Shown here: piece by piece, positions 28,725-37,305 of the stretch
How positions within the stretch are numbered: the stretch's first letter is position 1
How the letters are laid out: each line of letters begins with the position of its first letter
Made by a program: the position numbers and the translations under genes
The notes under the pieces: model-generated
What the model saw: only the letters and a program-made list of their open reading frames with translations
Told to the model about the DNA's origin: nothing
Database searches by the model: none
Source of the DNA: Mannheimia haemolytica
GTDB taxonomy: Bacteria; Pseudomonadota; Gammaproteobacteria; Enterobacterales; Pasteurellaceae
NCBI GenBank assembly: GCA_900638155.1
Contig: LR134495.1
Coordinates: 558,001 to 622,000, forward strand
Length of the DNA stretch: 64,000 nucleotides
Direction of reading: 5' to 3'

Positions 28725-29009
28725 ATGCGTGTTTTATTACTTAGTTTTTGTTTATTATTAACAGGTTGTATTGTGCCTGTTGGTACTACAGGACAAGTTG
28801 GTGTACCTATTCCTGTTTTTGTAGATACTTCAGTGCAGAGCCATGTTGGTTCTGTTTATGTTTGTACCTTAAAACCATTCACCAAAGAATATCGTAGTGA
28901 GCATACAAATAGAGGGATAGCGAAACTCAGTGTACAGAAAAAATGCCAAGAAAATCACAATGCAATGTTTTGTGAAGAAAAAGATATTGTTTGCAAAACC
29001 TATGATTAG
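28725..29009 (+). CDS. Small putative lipoprotein
   Basis: A 94-residue protein with a lipoprotein signal: MRVLLLSFCLLLTGC, lipobox LLTGC with Cys15. The ATG at 28725 is preceded by AAAGGAGA; a longer frame upstream starts without a ribosome site. The mature part has four further Cys residues (VYVCTL, KKCQEN, FCEEKDIVC), which could form disulfides in the periplasm. No known family is recognised. It precedes the oxidoreductase gene by 31 bases. Confidence 0.75.
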   Translation: MRVLLLSFCLLLTGCIVPVGTTGQVGVPIPVFVDTSVQSHVGSVYVCTLKPFTKEYRSEHTNRGIAKLSVQKKCQENHNAMFCEEKDIVCKTYD

Positions 29010-29040
29010 GTATATAAAGCTTTTGATTTAAGGAGTTATT

Positions 29041-30084
29041 ATGCAACCCATCAACATCGCCATCGCCGGTGCCGGCTTTTCCAGCAAAGTTTTCCATATT
29101 CCGTTTTTTAAGCAAGATTCACGTTTCAATATTGTAAAGGTGTATGAGCGTACTTCTAACAATGCGGCAGAATGGTTGCCGAATGCGGAAACGGTGCGAG
29201 ATTTCAAAGCTCTCTTAACATCAGAAATTGATTTAGTAGTGATTACCACCCCGAACCAAACTCATTATCAGATGGTGAAAGAGGCATTATTAGCTGATAA
29301 ACACGTGCTGGTAGAAAAACCGTTGGTTGCAAGTGTAGTAGAAGCTCAAGAGTTGTCGACTCTTGCCAAGCAGCGAGGTAAGGTACTTTATGTGTACCAA
29401 AACCGTCGTTGGGATAGCCATATCGCTACGGCAAAAAGCATTATTGAGCAAGGACTATTAGGCGAGATTGTGGATGCGGAAATCCGCTTTGACCGTTACG
29501 CCAAAGCCAAAAACTCGAAAGTTTGGAAGGAAGCCGGCGATAGAGGCACCGGCTTGGTATATGATTTAGGCGTGCATTTAATCGATCAGGCTGTCTATTT
29601 ATTCGGTAAGCCACAGGCGGTGTATGCGGACGTACGTTACCAGCACGACGGTGCTTTAGTTGATGATAATTTTGATATCCAACTTTATTATGCCAACGGC
29701 TTTAAAATAGTCTTAAAAGCAAGTAAGTATGCTCGTGAACCCAGTCCGACTTTTGTGTTGCACGGCAAGCTAGGCTCTTATGTGAAGCAGAATGCCGATA
29801 ATCAGGAAGAATTACTAAAAAATGGAGTTCAGCCTGTGGGTGAATCGTGGAATGCAGAGCCACAAGAGGCTTGGGGAATTTTACACACCGAAGTGGAAGA
29901 CAATGTGGTGCGTCAGCCTTACCCTAACAGCGTGGCAAGCTATCAAAATTTGGTTGATGATTTATATCAAGTCATCGCCCACAATGCAGAGCCAATCATC
30001 AAATTAGATGAAGTGATTTTTGTGCTAAGCGTGATTGAGAGCGTGTTTGAAAGTGCAAAATCAGGGCGTAAAATTCAACTTTAA
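29041..30084 (+). CDS. Gfo/Idh/MocA family oxidoreductase (YdgJ-like)
   Basis: A 347-residue NAD(P)-dependent oxidoreductase. The N-terminal Rossmann fold is INIAIAGAGFSSKVFHIPFF, followed by VVITTPNQTHY and the family motif HVLVEKPLVA (Glu-Lys-Pro) near residue 90-98. The C-terminal substrate domain has the catalytic region YDLGVHLIDQA with Asp/His. It resembles E. coli YdgJ, whose substrate is uncertain. The next gene starts only 15 bases downstream, so both may be cotranscribed. Confidence 0.88.
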   Translation: MQPINIAIAGAGFSSKVFHIPFFKQDSRFNIVKVYERTSNNAAEWLPNAETVRDFKALLTSEIDLVVITTPNQTHYQMVKEALLADKHVLVEKPLVASVVEAQELSTLAKQRGKVLYVYQNRRWDSHIATAKSIIEQGLLGEIVDAEIRFDRYAKAKNSKVWKEAGDRGTGLVYDLGVHLIDQAVYLFGKPQAVYADVRYQHDGALVDDNFDIQLYYANGFKIVLKASKYAREPSPTFVLHGKLGSYVKQNADNQEELLKNGVQPVGESWNAEPQEAWGILHTEVEDNVVRQPYPNSVASYQNLVDDLYQVIAHNAEPIIKLDEVIFVLSVIESVFESAKSGRKIQL

Positions 30085-30099
30085 CCATTGGGAGAGAAT

Positions 30100-30969
30100 A
30101 TGTCAGTATTGAAGAACGGCGTGTGGGTAGCCGATGATAAATTAGATAACATTGATACCATTCCCACTCAAATCACCCCTGAAAATGGGCGGTATCATCT
30201 CTATATTTCCTTAGCTTGCCCCTATGCACACCGTGCCAATTTAGTGGTGAAATATTTAGGATTAACGGGAATCTCGGTGTCTAGTGTGTCGCCCTATAAA
30301 TTTGACCCTTGGGCGTTTGATGAAAATTTCCCAGACCCGCTGTTTGGAGTGCAAAATCTGTATGACATCTATTTAAAACACCAAGCGGATTTTTCCGGCA
30401 GAGCCACTGTGCCGGTGTTATGGGATAAACAAGCTCAGCAAATCGCCAGCAATACTTCCTTTGATTTAGCCTTAGATTTAGCTGAAAATTGGAATGCGTT
30501 GGCAACCAATAAGTACGAACTGGTGCCGCTTGACAAAAGGGTGGAGATTATTGAGCTGAATCAATGGATTAGCGATCACATCAACGGCAAAATTTACCGT
30601 GTCGGCTATGCAACCGAACAAGCCAACTATGATAAGCTGGTGGCAGAATTGTTCAACGATTTCGCCGAATTAGACAGCCGATTGGCAAACAACCGCTACC
30701 TTTTCGGTGAAGAAATCAGATTATCGGATTTCTTCTTGTTCCCAACCTTGATTCGGTTTGAAGCAGTTTATTCCACCTTGTTTAAGTGCAGTGCCAAGCC
30801 TCTTTCGGATTTTTCGAATTTATATCGCTACATGTTGGATTTATACCGCATTGAGAGCATTCGAGAAACCGTGGACGTAGCTTACACCCACACTAATTAT
30901 TTCTACAGTTTTCCACAATTAAACCCTTCAAGAGTCGTGCCAAAACTCGCTAAGCTTGAGTGGCAATAA
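30100..30969 (+). CDS. Glutathionyl-hydroquinone reductase-like protein (YqjG/ECM4 family)
   Basis: A 289-residue Xi-class glutathione transferase. The active-site motif LYISLACPYAHRANLV (Cys-Pro-Tyr-Ala-His) is near residues 34-49, followed by TVPVLWD and SNTSFDLALDL of the thioredoxin-like domain. The all-alpha C-terminal domain has LSDFFLFPTLIRFEAVY. Family members reduce glutathionyl-hydroquinones using glutathione. The ATG at 30100 with GGGAGAGAAT upstream is preferred over the TTG at 30088. Confidence 0.85.
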   Translation: MSVLKNGVWVADDKLDNIDTIPTQITPENGRYHLYISLACPYAHRANLVVKYLGLTGISVSSVSPYKFDPWAFDENFPDPLFGVQNLYDIYLKHQADFSGRATVPVLWDKQAQQIASNTSFDLALDLAENWNALATNKYELVPLDKRVEIIELNQWISDHINGKIYRVGYATEQANYDKLVAELFNDFAELDSRLANNRYLFGEEIRLSDFFLFPTLIRFEAVYSTLFKCSAKPLSDFSNLYRYMLDLYRIESIRETVDVAYTHTNYFYSFPQLNPSRVVPKLAKLEWQ

Positions 30970-30970
30970 T

Positions 30971-31019
30971 CGCAAGCGGTCGAATTTGCAAAAAAAGTTG
31001 CAAATCTGACCGCTTGTTT
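30971..31019 (+). terminator. Terminator formed by inverted uptake sequences
   Basis: CAAGCGGTC...ATTTGCAA pairs with TTGCAAAT...GACCGCTTG (30973-31016), a long two-part stem, then TTTTATTTTTT. Paired inverted uptake sequences acting as terminators are common in this family. Confidence 0.85.
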
Positions 31020-31139
31020 TATTTTTTCTCCCCATTGCTTTTGCATTTTTTATTCGTTACTATGCGAGCCTATCCGTAGTTAGAATACTTAATATGTTAA
31101 GTTTTAACTGTTTTTTCACTCTAATAAGGATCATTTCAA

Positions 31140-32246
31140 ATGAATAAACTTATTGCCTCCTTGGTAGCTTCAAGCTGTGCCACAGCTTTTGCTGCACCTG
31201 TTCAACAAAACAATTTCCATACCACTACCCACACTTACGAATTTACCCAATCCTACGATTTGGTTGTGCCAAAAGGCTCGTCCGGAACCACTAATTTATG
31301 GATTCCGTTGCCGTCCGACACTGACTATCAAACCGTTAAATCCGTTGAATTTGAGGGCAGTTATAAAAATGCGTACATTACCGAAAATAATGCCTATGGG
31401 GCTAAAACCTTGTTTGCCACTTGGGACGAAGATGCTCCCAAACGGGATATGAAAGTGAAGTTAGTGATTGAAACACGAGACCGTGAGCCGATGGCACAAG
31501 GAGCGTTAAACAATTACCAAATGCCGGAGAAAATCACTTATTCTGTTGATGTACAGGAATATTTAAAAGCCACGCCACACATCAAAACAGACGGCATTGT
31601 GAAAGAATATGCCGATAAAATCGTGAGCAATGAAACAAATCCACTCAAAAAAGCAGAGCTGATTCACAAATGGATTGTGGACAATATGGAGCGTGATAAT
31701 TCGGTATTAGGCTGCGGTGATGGCGATGTGGAGAAAATTCTCACCACCAAAGTGCTAAAAGGAAAATGTACCGACATCAACTCGGTGTTTGTGGCACTTG
31801 CCAGGGCCTCTGATATTCCCGCTCGTGAAGTATTTGGTATTCGTTTAGGGCAAGCTCACAAAATGGGGCAATATTCCAAAACGGCGTTTGGCAGTTCAAA
31901 AGAGGGGATTGCGAATGAGAACACCGGGCAACATTGCCGTGCGGAGTTCTATTTAGCCGGCTTCGGTTGGGTGCCGGTGGATTCTGCCGATGTGGCGAAA
32001 ATGCGTTTAGCCGAGAAAAAAGACGTGGCTGATGCTGATGTTCAAGCTGTCTCGAAATACTTATTTGGCAACTGGGAAATGAACTGGGTGGGCTTCAATC
32101 ACGGACGTGATTTCGATTTATATCCACAACCGGAACTTACACCACTGAATAACTTTGGCTACCCTTATGCTGAGGTAGGTGGTGACCCATTAAACTCGTT
32201 TGAGGCGAAAGAATTTGGCTATGAATTCATCTCTAAAGAGTTATAA
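31140..32246 (+). CDS. Exported transglutaminase-like protein
   Basis: A 368-residue protein with a signal peptide (cleavage near ATAFA, residue 19). A beta-rich N-terminal part (about 25-150) is followed by a transglutaminase-like papain-fold core: the catalytic Cys lies in [19 protein letters not shown], and His/Asp in [21 protein letters not shown]. It probably acts in the periplasm as a cysteine peptidase or amide-bond enzyme; the substrate is unknown. The 3' end overlaps the MerT-like gene by 26 bases, so the three genes up to 32899 form one operon. Confidence 0.83.
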   Translation: MNKLIASLVASSCATAFAAPVQQNNFHTTTHTYEFTQSYDLVVPKGSSGTTNLWIPLPSDTDYQTVKSVEFEGSYKNAYITENNAYGAKTLFATWDEDAPKRDMKVKLVIETRDREPMAQGALNNYQMPEKITYSVDVQEYLKATPHIKTDGIVKEYADKIVSNETNPLKKAELIHKWIVDNMERDNSVLGCGDGDVEKILTTKVLKGKCTDINSVFVALARASDIPAREVFGIRLGQAHKMGQYSKTAFGSSKEGIANENTGQHCRAEFYLAGFGWVPVDSADVAKMRLAEKKDVADADVQAVSKYLFGNWEMNWVGFNHGRDFDLYPQPELTPLNNFGYPYAEVGGDPLNSFEAKEFGYEFISKEL

Positions 32247-32589
32247 CCATAAATTTATCACAATGTGCGTGACCGCCGTAGTGTCGGCGGTGACCTCCAC
32301 ATTCTGTTGTATTGGGCCATTGGTTTATTTAGTGTTTGGCATCTCTTCCCCTTGGTTGATGGAGCTAAACCAACTGGAGTTTCTACAACTGCCGATGTTG
32401 CTGATTTCGCTCGCTGCGTTTGGCTATGGCTTCTGGTTGCTGAATTTTTCCAACAAAATCATCTGCACCAAATACTTCTCCCGCAGAACCCTGGTCATTT
32501 TGTATTGGTTAGTATTTGTGGTGGTGATGTTCTTTTTAACTTACCCTTATGTGTTGCCTTACATTTTGGAAATGTGGGGCGGAGAATAA
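32221..32589 (+). CDS. MerT-like membrane transport protein
   Basis: A 122-residue inner membrane protein with three hydrophobic segments. The first carries a vicinal Cys pair in [19 protein letters not shown], matching the CC of MerT, the mercury importer. The second Cys found in the MerT cytoplasmic loop may correspond to KIICTKYF. There is no merA, merR or merB nearby, so a role in mercury resistance is doubtful and another thiophilic metal such as copper is possible. The ATG at 32221 overlaps the end of the previous gene; a TTG at 32200 is also open. Confidence 0.75.
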   Translation: MNSSLKSYNHKFITMCVTAVVSAVTSTFCCIGPLVYLVFGISSPWLMELNQLEFLQLPMLLISLAAFGYGFWLLNFSNKIICTKYFSRRTLVILYWLVFVVVMFFLTYPYVLPYILEMWGGE

Positions 32590-32590
32590 A

Positions 32591-32899
32591 ATGAAAAAAT
32601 ATATCGCAACGATGCTGTTGGCTTTTGGTTTGGTTCATTCAAGCTACGCACAAGAAAAAACAGCTCAAATTGAAACGAAACAAGCAGAGAAAACCGTCGT
32701 CCTCCATATTCCGGAAATGTACTGCCAGCTCTGTGTTTATTTAGTTAATAAAGAACTGCGAGCAGTAGAAGGTGTGATTTCCACCAAAGCCTCAATGAAA
32801 GAGCGAAAAGCGACTGTGGTGGCAAAAGAAAGTGTGGATAACCAAGCCCTGATACAAGCGGTTGGAAACCTCAAATATACTGCAAGAGTCATTGAATAA
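32591..32899 (+). CDS. MerP-like periplasmic metal-binding protein (HMA domain)
   Basis: A 102-residue protein with a signal peptide (AFGLVHSSYA, cleavage near residue 19). One heavy-metal-associated domain has the MxCxxC site in PEMYCQLCVYLV, followed by AVEGVISTKASMKERKATVV, the normal ferredoxin-like pattern. It would pass a thiophilic metal to the MerT-like protein encoded immediately before it. A strong terminator follows. Confidence 0.82.
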   Translation: MKKYIATMLLAFGLVHSSYAQEKTAQIETKQAEKTVVLHIPEMYCQLCVYLVNKELRAVEGVISTKASMKERKATVVAKESVDNQALIQAVGNLKYTARVIE

Positions 32900-32904
32900 A
32901 ACCA

Positions 32905-32937
32905 AAGCTCAAACATTGTTGTTTGAGCTTTTTTAAT
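32905..32937 (+). terminator. Terminator after the MerP-like gene
   Basis: 10-bp stem AAGCTCAAAC (32905-32914) / GTTTGAGCTT (32921-32930), 6-base loop, then TTTTAATTT. Confidence 0.9.
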
Positions 32938-33033
32938 TTAGCCTTCCTTTTTTCACCCATCTAATATTCAAACTTCACTTTTGTTTTTGATTTAAAATGA
33001 AAAAATAATTTATTTTGAAAGTTATTTATCATT

Positions 33034-33100
33034 TTGTGATCGCTGTCATAGTTTTTAAAATAAAAATAATTTACTATTTGCACATCTCATAACAGAGATG
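33034..33100 (+). promoter_or_regulatory. srl operon promoter region: CRP-like site and small palindrome
   Basis: TGTGATCGCTGTCATA (33036-33051) matches TGTGA-N6-TCACA except one base. Downstream, CATCTC-ATAACA-GAGATG (33083-33100) is a perfect 6-bp inverted repeat in the leader that could bind SrlR or fold in RNA. Confidence 0.5.
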
Positions 33101-33137
33101 AAAGAAAAATATTTTATTTTGAAAAACGGAGATCGGT

Positions 33138-33692
33138 ATGATTGAAGCAATTACACACGGAGCAGAATGGTTTATCGGCCTGTTCCAAAAAGGCGGTGAA
33201 ACCTTAGTCGGTATGATAAACGGTATTTTGCCACTCTTAATTTCATTATTGGTTGTAATGAATGCCCTGATTAAATTTGTAGGGCAAGATCGGATTGAAC
33301 GACTTGCTCAACGTAGTGCCGGAAACCCTATTTCACGTTATTTGATCTTACCGGTGATTGGCACTTTCGTTTTCTGTAACCCAATGACCTTAAGTTTAGG
33401 GCGTTTCTTACCAGAGCGTTACAAACCAAGCTACTACGCCGCAGCCTCTTATAGTTGCCACTCTATGAACGGTTTATTTCCTCACATCAACCCGGGTGAA
33501 TTATTCGTTTATTTAGGTATTGCCAGCGGTTTAACCACCTTAGGCTTACCACTTGGGCCTTTAGCCATCAGTTATTTATTAGTCGGTATGTTTACCAATT
33601 TCTTCCGTGGCTGGATTACAGACTTTACCACCGCATTCTTTGAAAAACGAATGGGGATCACCTTAGATAGAGAAGTACATTTATCCCACTAA
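33138..33692 (+). CDS. srlA: Sorbitol PTS EIIC component SrlA
   Basis: A 184-residue inner membrane subunit of the glucitol PTS. The start [21 protein letters not shown] and the segments FVCNP-like [18 protein letters not shown] and [17 protein letters not shown] are typical of SrlA/GutA. With SrlE it forms the channel that imports D-sorbitol while it is phosphorylated. It is the first gene of an eight-gene operon and has its own CRP-like site. A GGAGATCGGT site precedes the ATG. Confidence 0.93.
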   Translation: MIEAITHGAEWFIGLFQKGGETLVGMINGILPLLISLLVVMNALIKFVGQDRIERLAQRSAGNPISRYLILPVIGTFVFCNPMTLSLGRFLPERYKPSYYAAASYSCHSMNGLFPHINPGELFVYLGIASGLTTLGLPLGPLAISYLLVGMFTNFFRGWITDFTTAFFEKRMGITLDREVHLSH

Positions 33693-33722
33693 CCAAGTAA
33701 CTGAAATACAGAGGAATAGATT

Positions 33723-34724
33723 ATGAGTAACAAAGCGATTTACATTGAAAAAGGCAACGGTGGTTGGGGTGGCCCATTAACATTACCTGTTGTGGAAGGC
33801 AAAAAAGTGCTTTATATGACAGGCGGCACTCGCCCTGCGATTGTTAATAAATTGGTGGAATTAACCGGCTGGGAAGCGGTTGATGGTTTTAAAGAAGGCG
33901 AACCGCCGGCAGAAGAAATCGGGATTGCGATTATTGACTGTGGTGGGGTATTACGCTGCGGCCTTTATCCAAAACGCCGTATTCCAACCATTAACATTCA
34001 CGCCACCGGTAAATCTGGCCCTTTAGCGGAATTTATTGTGGAAGATATTTATGTTTCAGCGGTGAAAGAAAACAATATTCGCTTAATTGATGCCGATGGA
34101 AGTGTGCCTGTGGCAACAGAGCAAGCAAAACCAACTTCATCAACGACAGCAACGGCAAAAGAGTATGACTCCAGCAAAAAAATCACCGAACAAAGTGATG
34201 GTTTATTAGCAAAAATCGGTATGGGAATGGGATCGGTGGCGGCGTTATTTTTCCAAGCCGGACGAGACACTATTGATACGGTGCTTAAAACCATTTTACC
34301 GTTTATGGCATTTGTTTCTGCGTTAATCGGGATCATCATTGCGTCAGGTTTAGGTGATGTGATTGCCCACGGCTTGACCCCTCTGGCAAACAGCCCAATC
34401 GGTTTAGTTACACTGGCGTTGATTTGTTCCTTCCCTCTCCTTTCCCCATTCTTAGGACCGGGAGCCGTGATTGCACAAGTTATCGGCGTGTTAGTCGGTA
34501 CGCAAATCGGTTTAGGCAATATTCCGCCACATTTAGCACTGCCGGCACTCTTTGCCATTAATGCTCAAGCCGCTTGTGATTTTATTCCTGTGGGGCTTTC
34601 AATGGCGGAAGCAAAACAAGATACCGTACGAGTGGGGGTGCCGTCAGTGTTAGTCAGCCGTTTCTTAACCGGTGCACCAACCGTGCTGATTGCGTGGGCA
34701 GTTTCCGCATTCATCTACCAATAA
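33723..34724 (+). CDS. srlE: Sorbitol PTS EIIBC component SrlE
   Basis: A 333-residue protein. The N-terminal EIIB domain has the phospho-Cys in [17 protein letters not shown] (Cys73 region). A linker rich in Ser/Thr (about 135-155) leads to a C-terminal membrane half with [16 protein letters not shown] spans and [19 protein letters not shown]. It receives phosphate from SrlB and passes it to sorbitol. It lies 30 bases after srlA. Confidence 0.93.
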   Translation: MSNKAIYIEKGNGGWGGPLTLPVVEGKKVLYMTGGTRPAIVNKLVELTGWEAVDGFKEGEPPAEEIGIAIIDCGGVLRCGLYPKRRIPTINIHATGKSGPLAEFIVEDIYVSAVKENNIRLIDADGSVPVATEQAKPTSSTTATAKEYDSSKKITEQSDGLLAKIGMGMGSVAALFFQAGRDTIDTVLKTILPFMAFVSALIGIIIASGLGDVIAHGLTPLANSPIGLVTLALICSFPLLSPFLGPGAVIAQVIGVLVGTQIGLGNIPPHLALPALFAINAQAACDFIPVGLSMAEAKQDTVRVGVPSVLVSRFLTGAPTVLIAWAVSAFIYQ

Positions 34725-34735
34725 TTAACCACGAT

Positions 34736-34781
34736 ACAAGCGGTGGAATTTGAAAAATTTTTTGCAAAATGCACCGCTTGT
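34736..34781 (+). terminator. Inverted uptake-sequence hairpin between srlE and srlB
   Basis: ACAAGCGGTG (34736-34745) pairs with CACCGCTTGT (34772-34781), 26-base loop. It lies inside the operon, so it probably attenuates transcription or protects the 3' end of srlAE mRNA rather than ending it fully. Confidence 0.55.
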
Positions 34782-34801
34782 CAAAACGAGAGAACATTTA
34801 T

Positions 34802-35167
34802 ATGACGATTATTTATCAAACGACCTTTACCAAAATAGGGAATTTCGCTCAGGAATCATTAACAGACGATATGTTAATCACTTTTAAACAAGGCGCACCG
34901 GCAGATTTAGAAGATTACTGCTTCATTCATAATCCATCTGAATTAAGTAGCCCTTTACAAGTAGGCGATATCGCTGAATTTGATGGCGTAGCTTATCCGA
35001 TTACGGCAGTTGGTAGCGTTGCATCTGAAAACTTATCCGCCCTCGGACACATTACCTTCCGTTTTGACGGGGCAAATGATGCGGAGTTTCCGGGAAGTGT
35101 ACACGTTGTCGGTACACCACCAAAAACATTAACGGAAAACTCTACCTTAATCATTAAACGTGATTAA
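34802..35167 (+). CDS. srlB: Sorbitol PTS EIIA component SrlB
   Basis: A 121-residue cytoplasmic EIIA. ITFKQGAPADLEDYCFIHNP holds the conserved His43, the phosphate carrier from HPr. The C-terminal GHITFRFDGANDAEFPGSVH is typical of SrlB/GutB. The ATG at 34802 fits the E. coli start (MTVIYQTT); an upstream in-frame ATG at 34769 lies inside the hairpin and is rejected. Confidence 0.93.
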   Translation: MTIIYQTTFTKIGNFAQESLTDDMLITFKQGAPADLEDYCFIHNPSELSSPLQVGDIAEFDGVAYPITAVGSVASENLSALGHITFRFDGANDAEFPGSVHVVGTPPKTLTENSTLIIKRD

Positions 35168-35214
35168 TCATCACTGAAACATTATTTCAAATTGAAAATT
35201 AAGAGGAATACATT

Positions 35215-36003
35215 ATGAACAATGAAAAAAAAGTCGCTATCGTTGTTGGCGGCGGTCAAACACTTGGAGCTTTTTTATCTGAAGGCTTGGCAGATGCCGG
35301 TTATCGTGTGGTGGTTGCTGACTTAAACGGCGAAAATGCACAAAAAGTGGCAGCCGACATTAATGCCAAACAAGGCGAAGGAAATGCGATTGGAGTGCAA
35401 GTCGATGCGGCTGATGAACCAAGCGTTGAAGCACTAGCTAAAGCAACAGATACCGCATTCGGGCGTGCCGATGTATTGGTTTACAGTGCAGGCACAGCGA
35501 AAGCATCGCCTATTTGGGATTTCAACTTAAACGATTTTGATTTGTCGGTAAAAGTGAACTTAACCGGTTATTTCTTAACCGCAAAACACTTCTCCCGCTT
35601 AATGATTCGTGACGGTATTAAAGGGCGTATCATTCAAATTAATTCTAAATCAGGTAAAGTGGGAAGTAAGTACAATTCCGGTTATAGTGCAGCGAAATTT
35701 GGTGGTGTCGGTTTAACACAATCGTTAGCATTAGACTTGGCAGACAAAGGCATTACCGTGCATTCATTAATGTTAGGCAATTTATTGAAATCACCGATGT
35801 TCCAATCGTTAATTCCGCAATATGCGGCAAAACTCGGCATTCCGGAAAGCGAAGTTGAGCAAGTTTATATTGATAAAGTGCCTTTAAAACGTGGCTGTGA
35901 TTATCAAGATGTGTTGAATGTCTTAAAATTCTATGCCAGCGAAGAGGCGGCTTATTGCACCGGGCAGTCCATTAATATTACCGGTGGTCAGGTAATGTTC
36001 TAA
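35215..36003 (+). CDS. srlD: Sorbitol-6-phosphate 2-dehydrogenase SrlD
   Basis: A 262-residue short-chain dehydrogenase that oxidises sorbitol-6-phosphate to fructose-6-phosphate with NAD. The coenzyme motif is VVGGGQTLGAFLSEGLA. Catalytic Ser/Tyr/Lys lie in NSKSGKVGSKYNSGYSAAK (Tyr-x-x-x-Lys), and the family C-terminus is GQSINITGGQVMF. The length equals E. coli SrlD. RBS AGAGGAAT precedes the ATG. Confidence 0.95.
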   Translation: MNNEKKVAIVVGGGQTLGAFLSEGLADAGYRVVVADLNGENAQKVAADINAKQGEGNAIGVQVDAADEPSVEALAKATDTAFGRADVLVYSAGTAKASPIWDFNLNDFDLSVKVNLTGYFLTAKHFSRLMIRDGIKGRIIQINSKSGKVGSKYNSGYSAAKFGGVGLTQSLALDLADKGITVHSLMLGNLLKSPMFQSLIPQYAAKLGIPESEVEQVYIDKVPLKRGCDYQDVLNVLKFYASEEAAYCTGQSINITGGQVMF

Positions 36004-36007
36004 GCGA

Positions 36008-36075
36008 ACAAGCGGTCAAATTTATCGATTTTTTTACGACGATTTGCAAAAAAATGACTAAAATAAACCGCTTGT
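36008..36075 (+). terminator. Inverted uptake sequences after srlD
   Basis: ACAAGCGGT (36008-36016) and ACCGCTTGT (36067-36075) face each other with a 50-base AT-rich spacer that also contains T-runs. It is the second such pair inside the srl operon. Confidence 0.45.
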
Positions 36076-36098
36076 TAATTCGCTACACTGATTGATTT

Positions 36099-36158
36099 GC
36101 CACAGGGGAAAGCGTATTGTTTTGAAATCGCAGATACGTTTAGGCTCTGTGGCTTTTT
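36099..36158 (+). promoter_or_regulatory. Structured, terminator-like leader before gutM
   Basis: GCCACAG (36099-36105) pairs with CTGTGGC (36147-36153), followed directly by TTTTT. Inside, CGTAT (36113-36117) pairs with ATACG (36134-36138). The structure ends only 5 bases before the gutM ribosome site, so it could be an attenuator or an RNA control element. Confidence 0.4.
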
Positions 36159-36172
36159 ATTAAGGAGCAATG

Positions 36173-36553
36173 ATGGATTCAATTACACTTCTGATTATAT
36201 TGGCAATGATAATGTGGCTGTTACAAGCCGTTTTGGGTTGGCTTCAAATTAAAGCCTTTAATCAAGCCTTTATGGAAATCAGTAAGAAAGGCAAAGTAAC
36301 GGTTGGGCGTAATAGTGGTCGTTTTAACCCTAAATCGGTTATTGTATTGGCGTTTGATGATGAGAAAAAAGTGGTAGATAGCCTTTGTATGAAAGGATTT
36401 TCCGTCTTTGCCAGACCGCAGAAATTAGCATCCGTAATTGGCTTGTCTCTTGATCAAATTGTGCCGGAAAAAATCTTTCCAACCGATAAACGTTCACAAT
36501 TTGCCTTAAAAGTGGCGATATCTTCCGGATATAGTTGCTCAGATCAAAAATAA
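36173..36553 (+). CDS. gutM: Glucitol operon activator GutM
   Basis: A 126-residue protein with one N-terminal membrane segment (ITLLIILAMIMWLLQAVLGW), then a cytoplasmic part with GKVTVGRNSGRF, the characteristic GutM motif. GutM activates the glucitol operon in E. coli by an unclear mechanism. Two adjacent ATGs exist (36170 and 36173); AAGGAG is only 2 bases from the first, so the second is slightly preferred. It sits, as usual, after srlD. Confidence 0.88.
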   Translation: MDSITLLIILAMIMWLLQAVLGWLQIKAFNQAFMEISKKGKVTVGRNSGRFNPKSVIVLAFDDEKKVVDSLCMKGFSVFARPQKLASVIGLSLDQIVPEKIFPTDKRSQFALKVAISSGYSCSDQK

Positions 36554-36615
36554 TGTAATTTTTTATTTCATTTTGAATATTTTTTTAGTTAAAAATGAGA
36601 TAATGGAGAATAAAT

Positions 36616-37263
36616 ATGCAGATCAATAGTGTCATCTTTGATATGGACGGGGTAATGATTGATTCAGAACCCCAATGGGCAGAGGCTCAAATTGCAGTAT
36701 TAGCCGAGTTAGGTATTAATATCACCGAGCAAGATTGTGAACAACTCACCAGAGGTAAACGGATTGATGAGTTAAGCGACACTTGGATTAAAAAATTTCA
36801 GTTATCTGTTTCCAAGCAAGCATTAAGTGAAGCCATTTTGGCACACGGTTGTGCTGCGATTGAACAACACGGCAAAGCATTAACGGGTTTATATGAATTA
36901 TTGGATTTCTTAAAATCTAATCAGATCAAGTTAGCCGTTGCAACCTCATCGCCGCCGGTGGTGATTAAAGCGGTGTTTGATCGCTTAAAACTGTGGGATT
37001 ATTTCCCGATTCAATGCAGTGCAATAGACGAAGAATACGGCAAGCCACACCCGGCAGTCTATTTGAGTGCCGTGAAAAAATTAGGCATTGAAAAACAAGA
37101 GTGTATTGTTATTGAGGACAGTGTAACCGGCTTAATTGCCGCCAAAGCCGCTAATTTAACTACATTTTTGGTGAATACCGATTATCAAAATGAAAAATTT
37201 TCCATTGCCGATAAAAGAATGGCATCGCTACTAGATGTCATTGAAAAATTAAAACAGCATTAG
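36616..37263 (+). CDS. HAD-family hexitol/sugar phosphatase (YniC/HxpB-like)
   Basis: A 215-residue HAD hydrolase. Motif I is FDMDGVMIDSEP (nucleophile Asp9, acid Asp11), motif II VATSSPP, and motifs III/IV GKPHPAVYL and VIEDSVTGL. The sequence resembles E. coli YniC (HxpB), which removes phosphate from sorbitol-6-phosphate and related hexitol phosphates. Placement between gutM and srlR suggests it relieves build-up of toxic sorbitol-6-phosphate. This gene is not part of the E. coli srl operon. Confidence 0.85.
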   Translation: MQINSVIFDMDGVMIDSEPQWAEAQIAVLAELGINITEQDCEQLTRGKRIDELSDTWIKKFQLSVSKQALSEAILAHGCAAIEQHGKALTGLYELLDFLKSNQIKLAVATSSPPVVIKAVFDRLKLWDYFPIQCSAIDEEYGKPHPAVYLSAVKKLGIEKQECIVIEDSVTGLIAAKAANLTTFLVNTDYQNEKFSIADKRMASLLDVIEKLKQH

Positions 37264-37305
37264 CACAGATTAGCTCGCTCCAATCTTTGCTAAATTGGAG
37301 GAACA

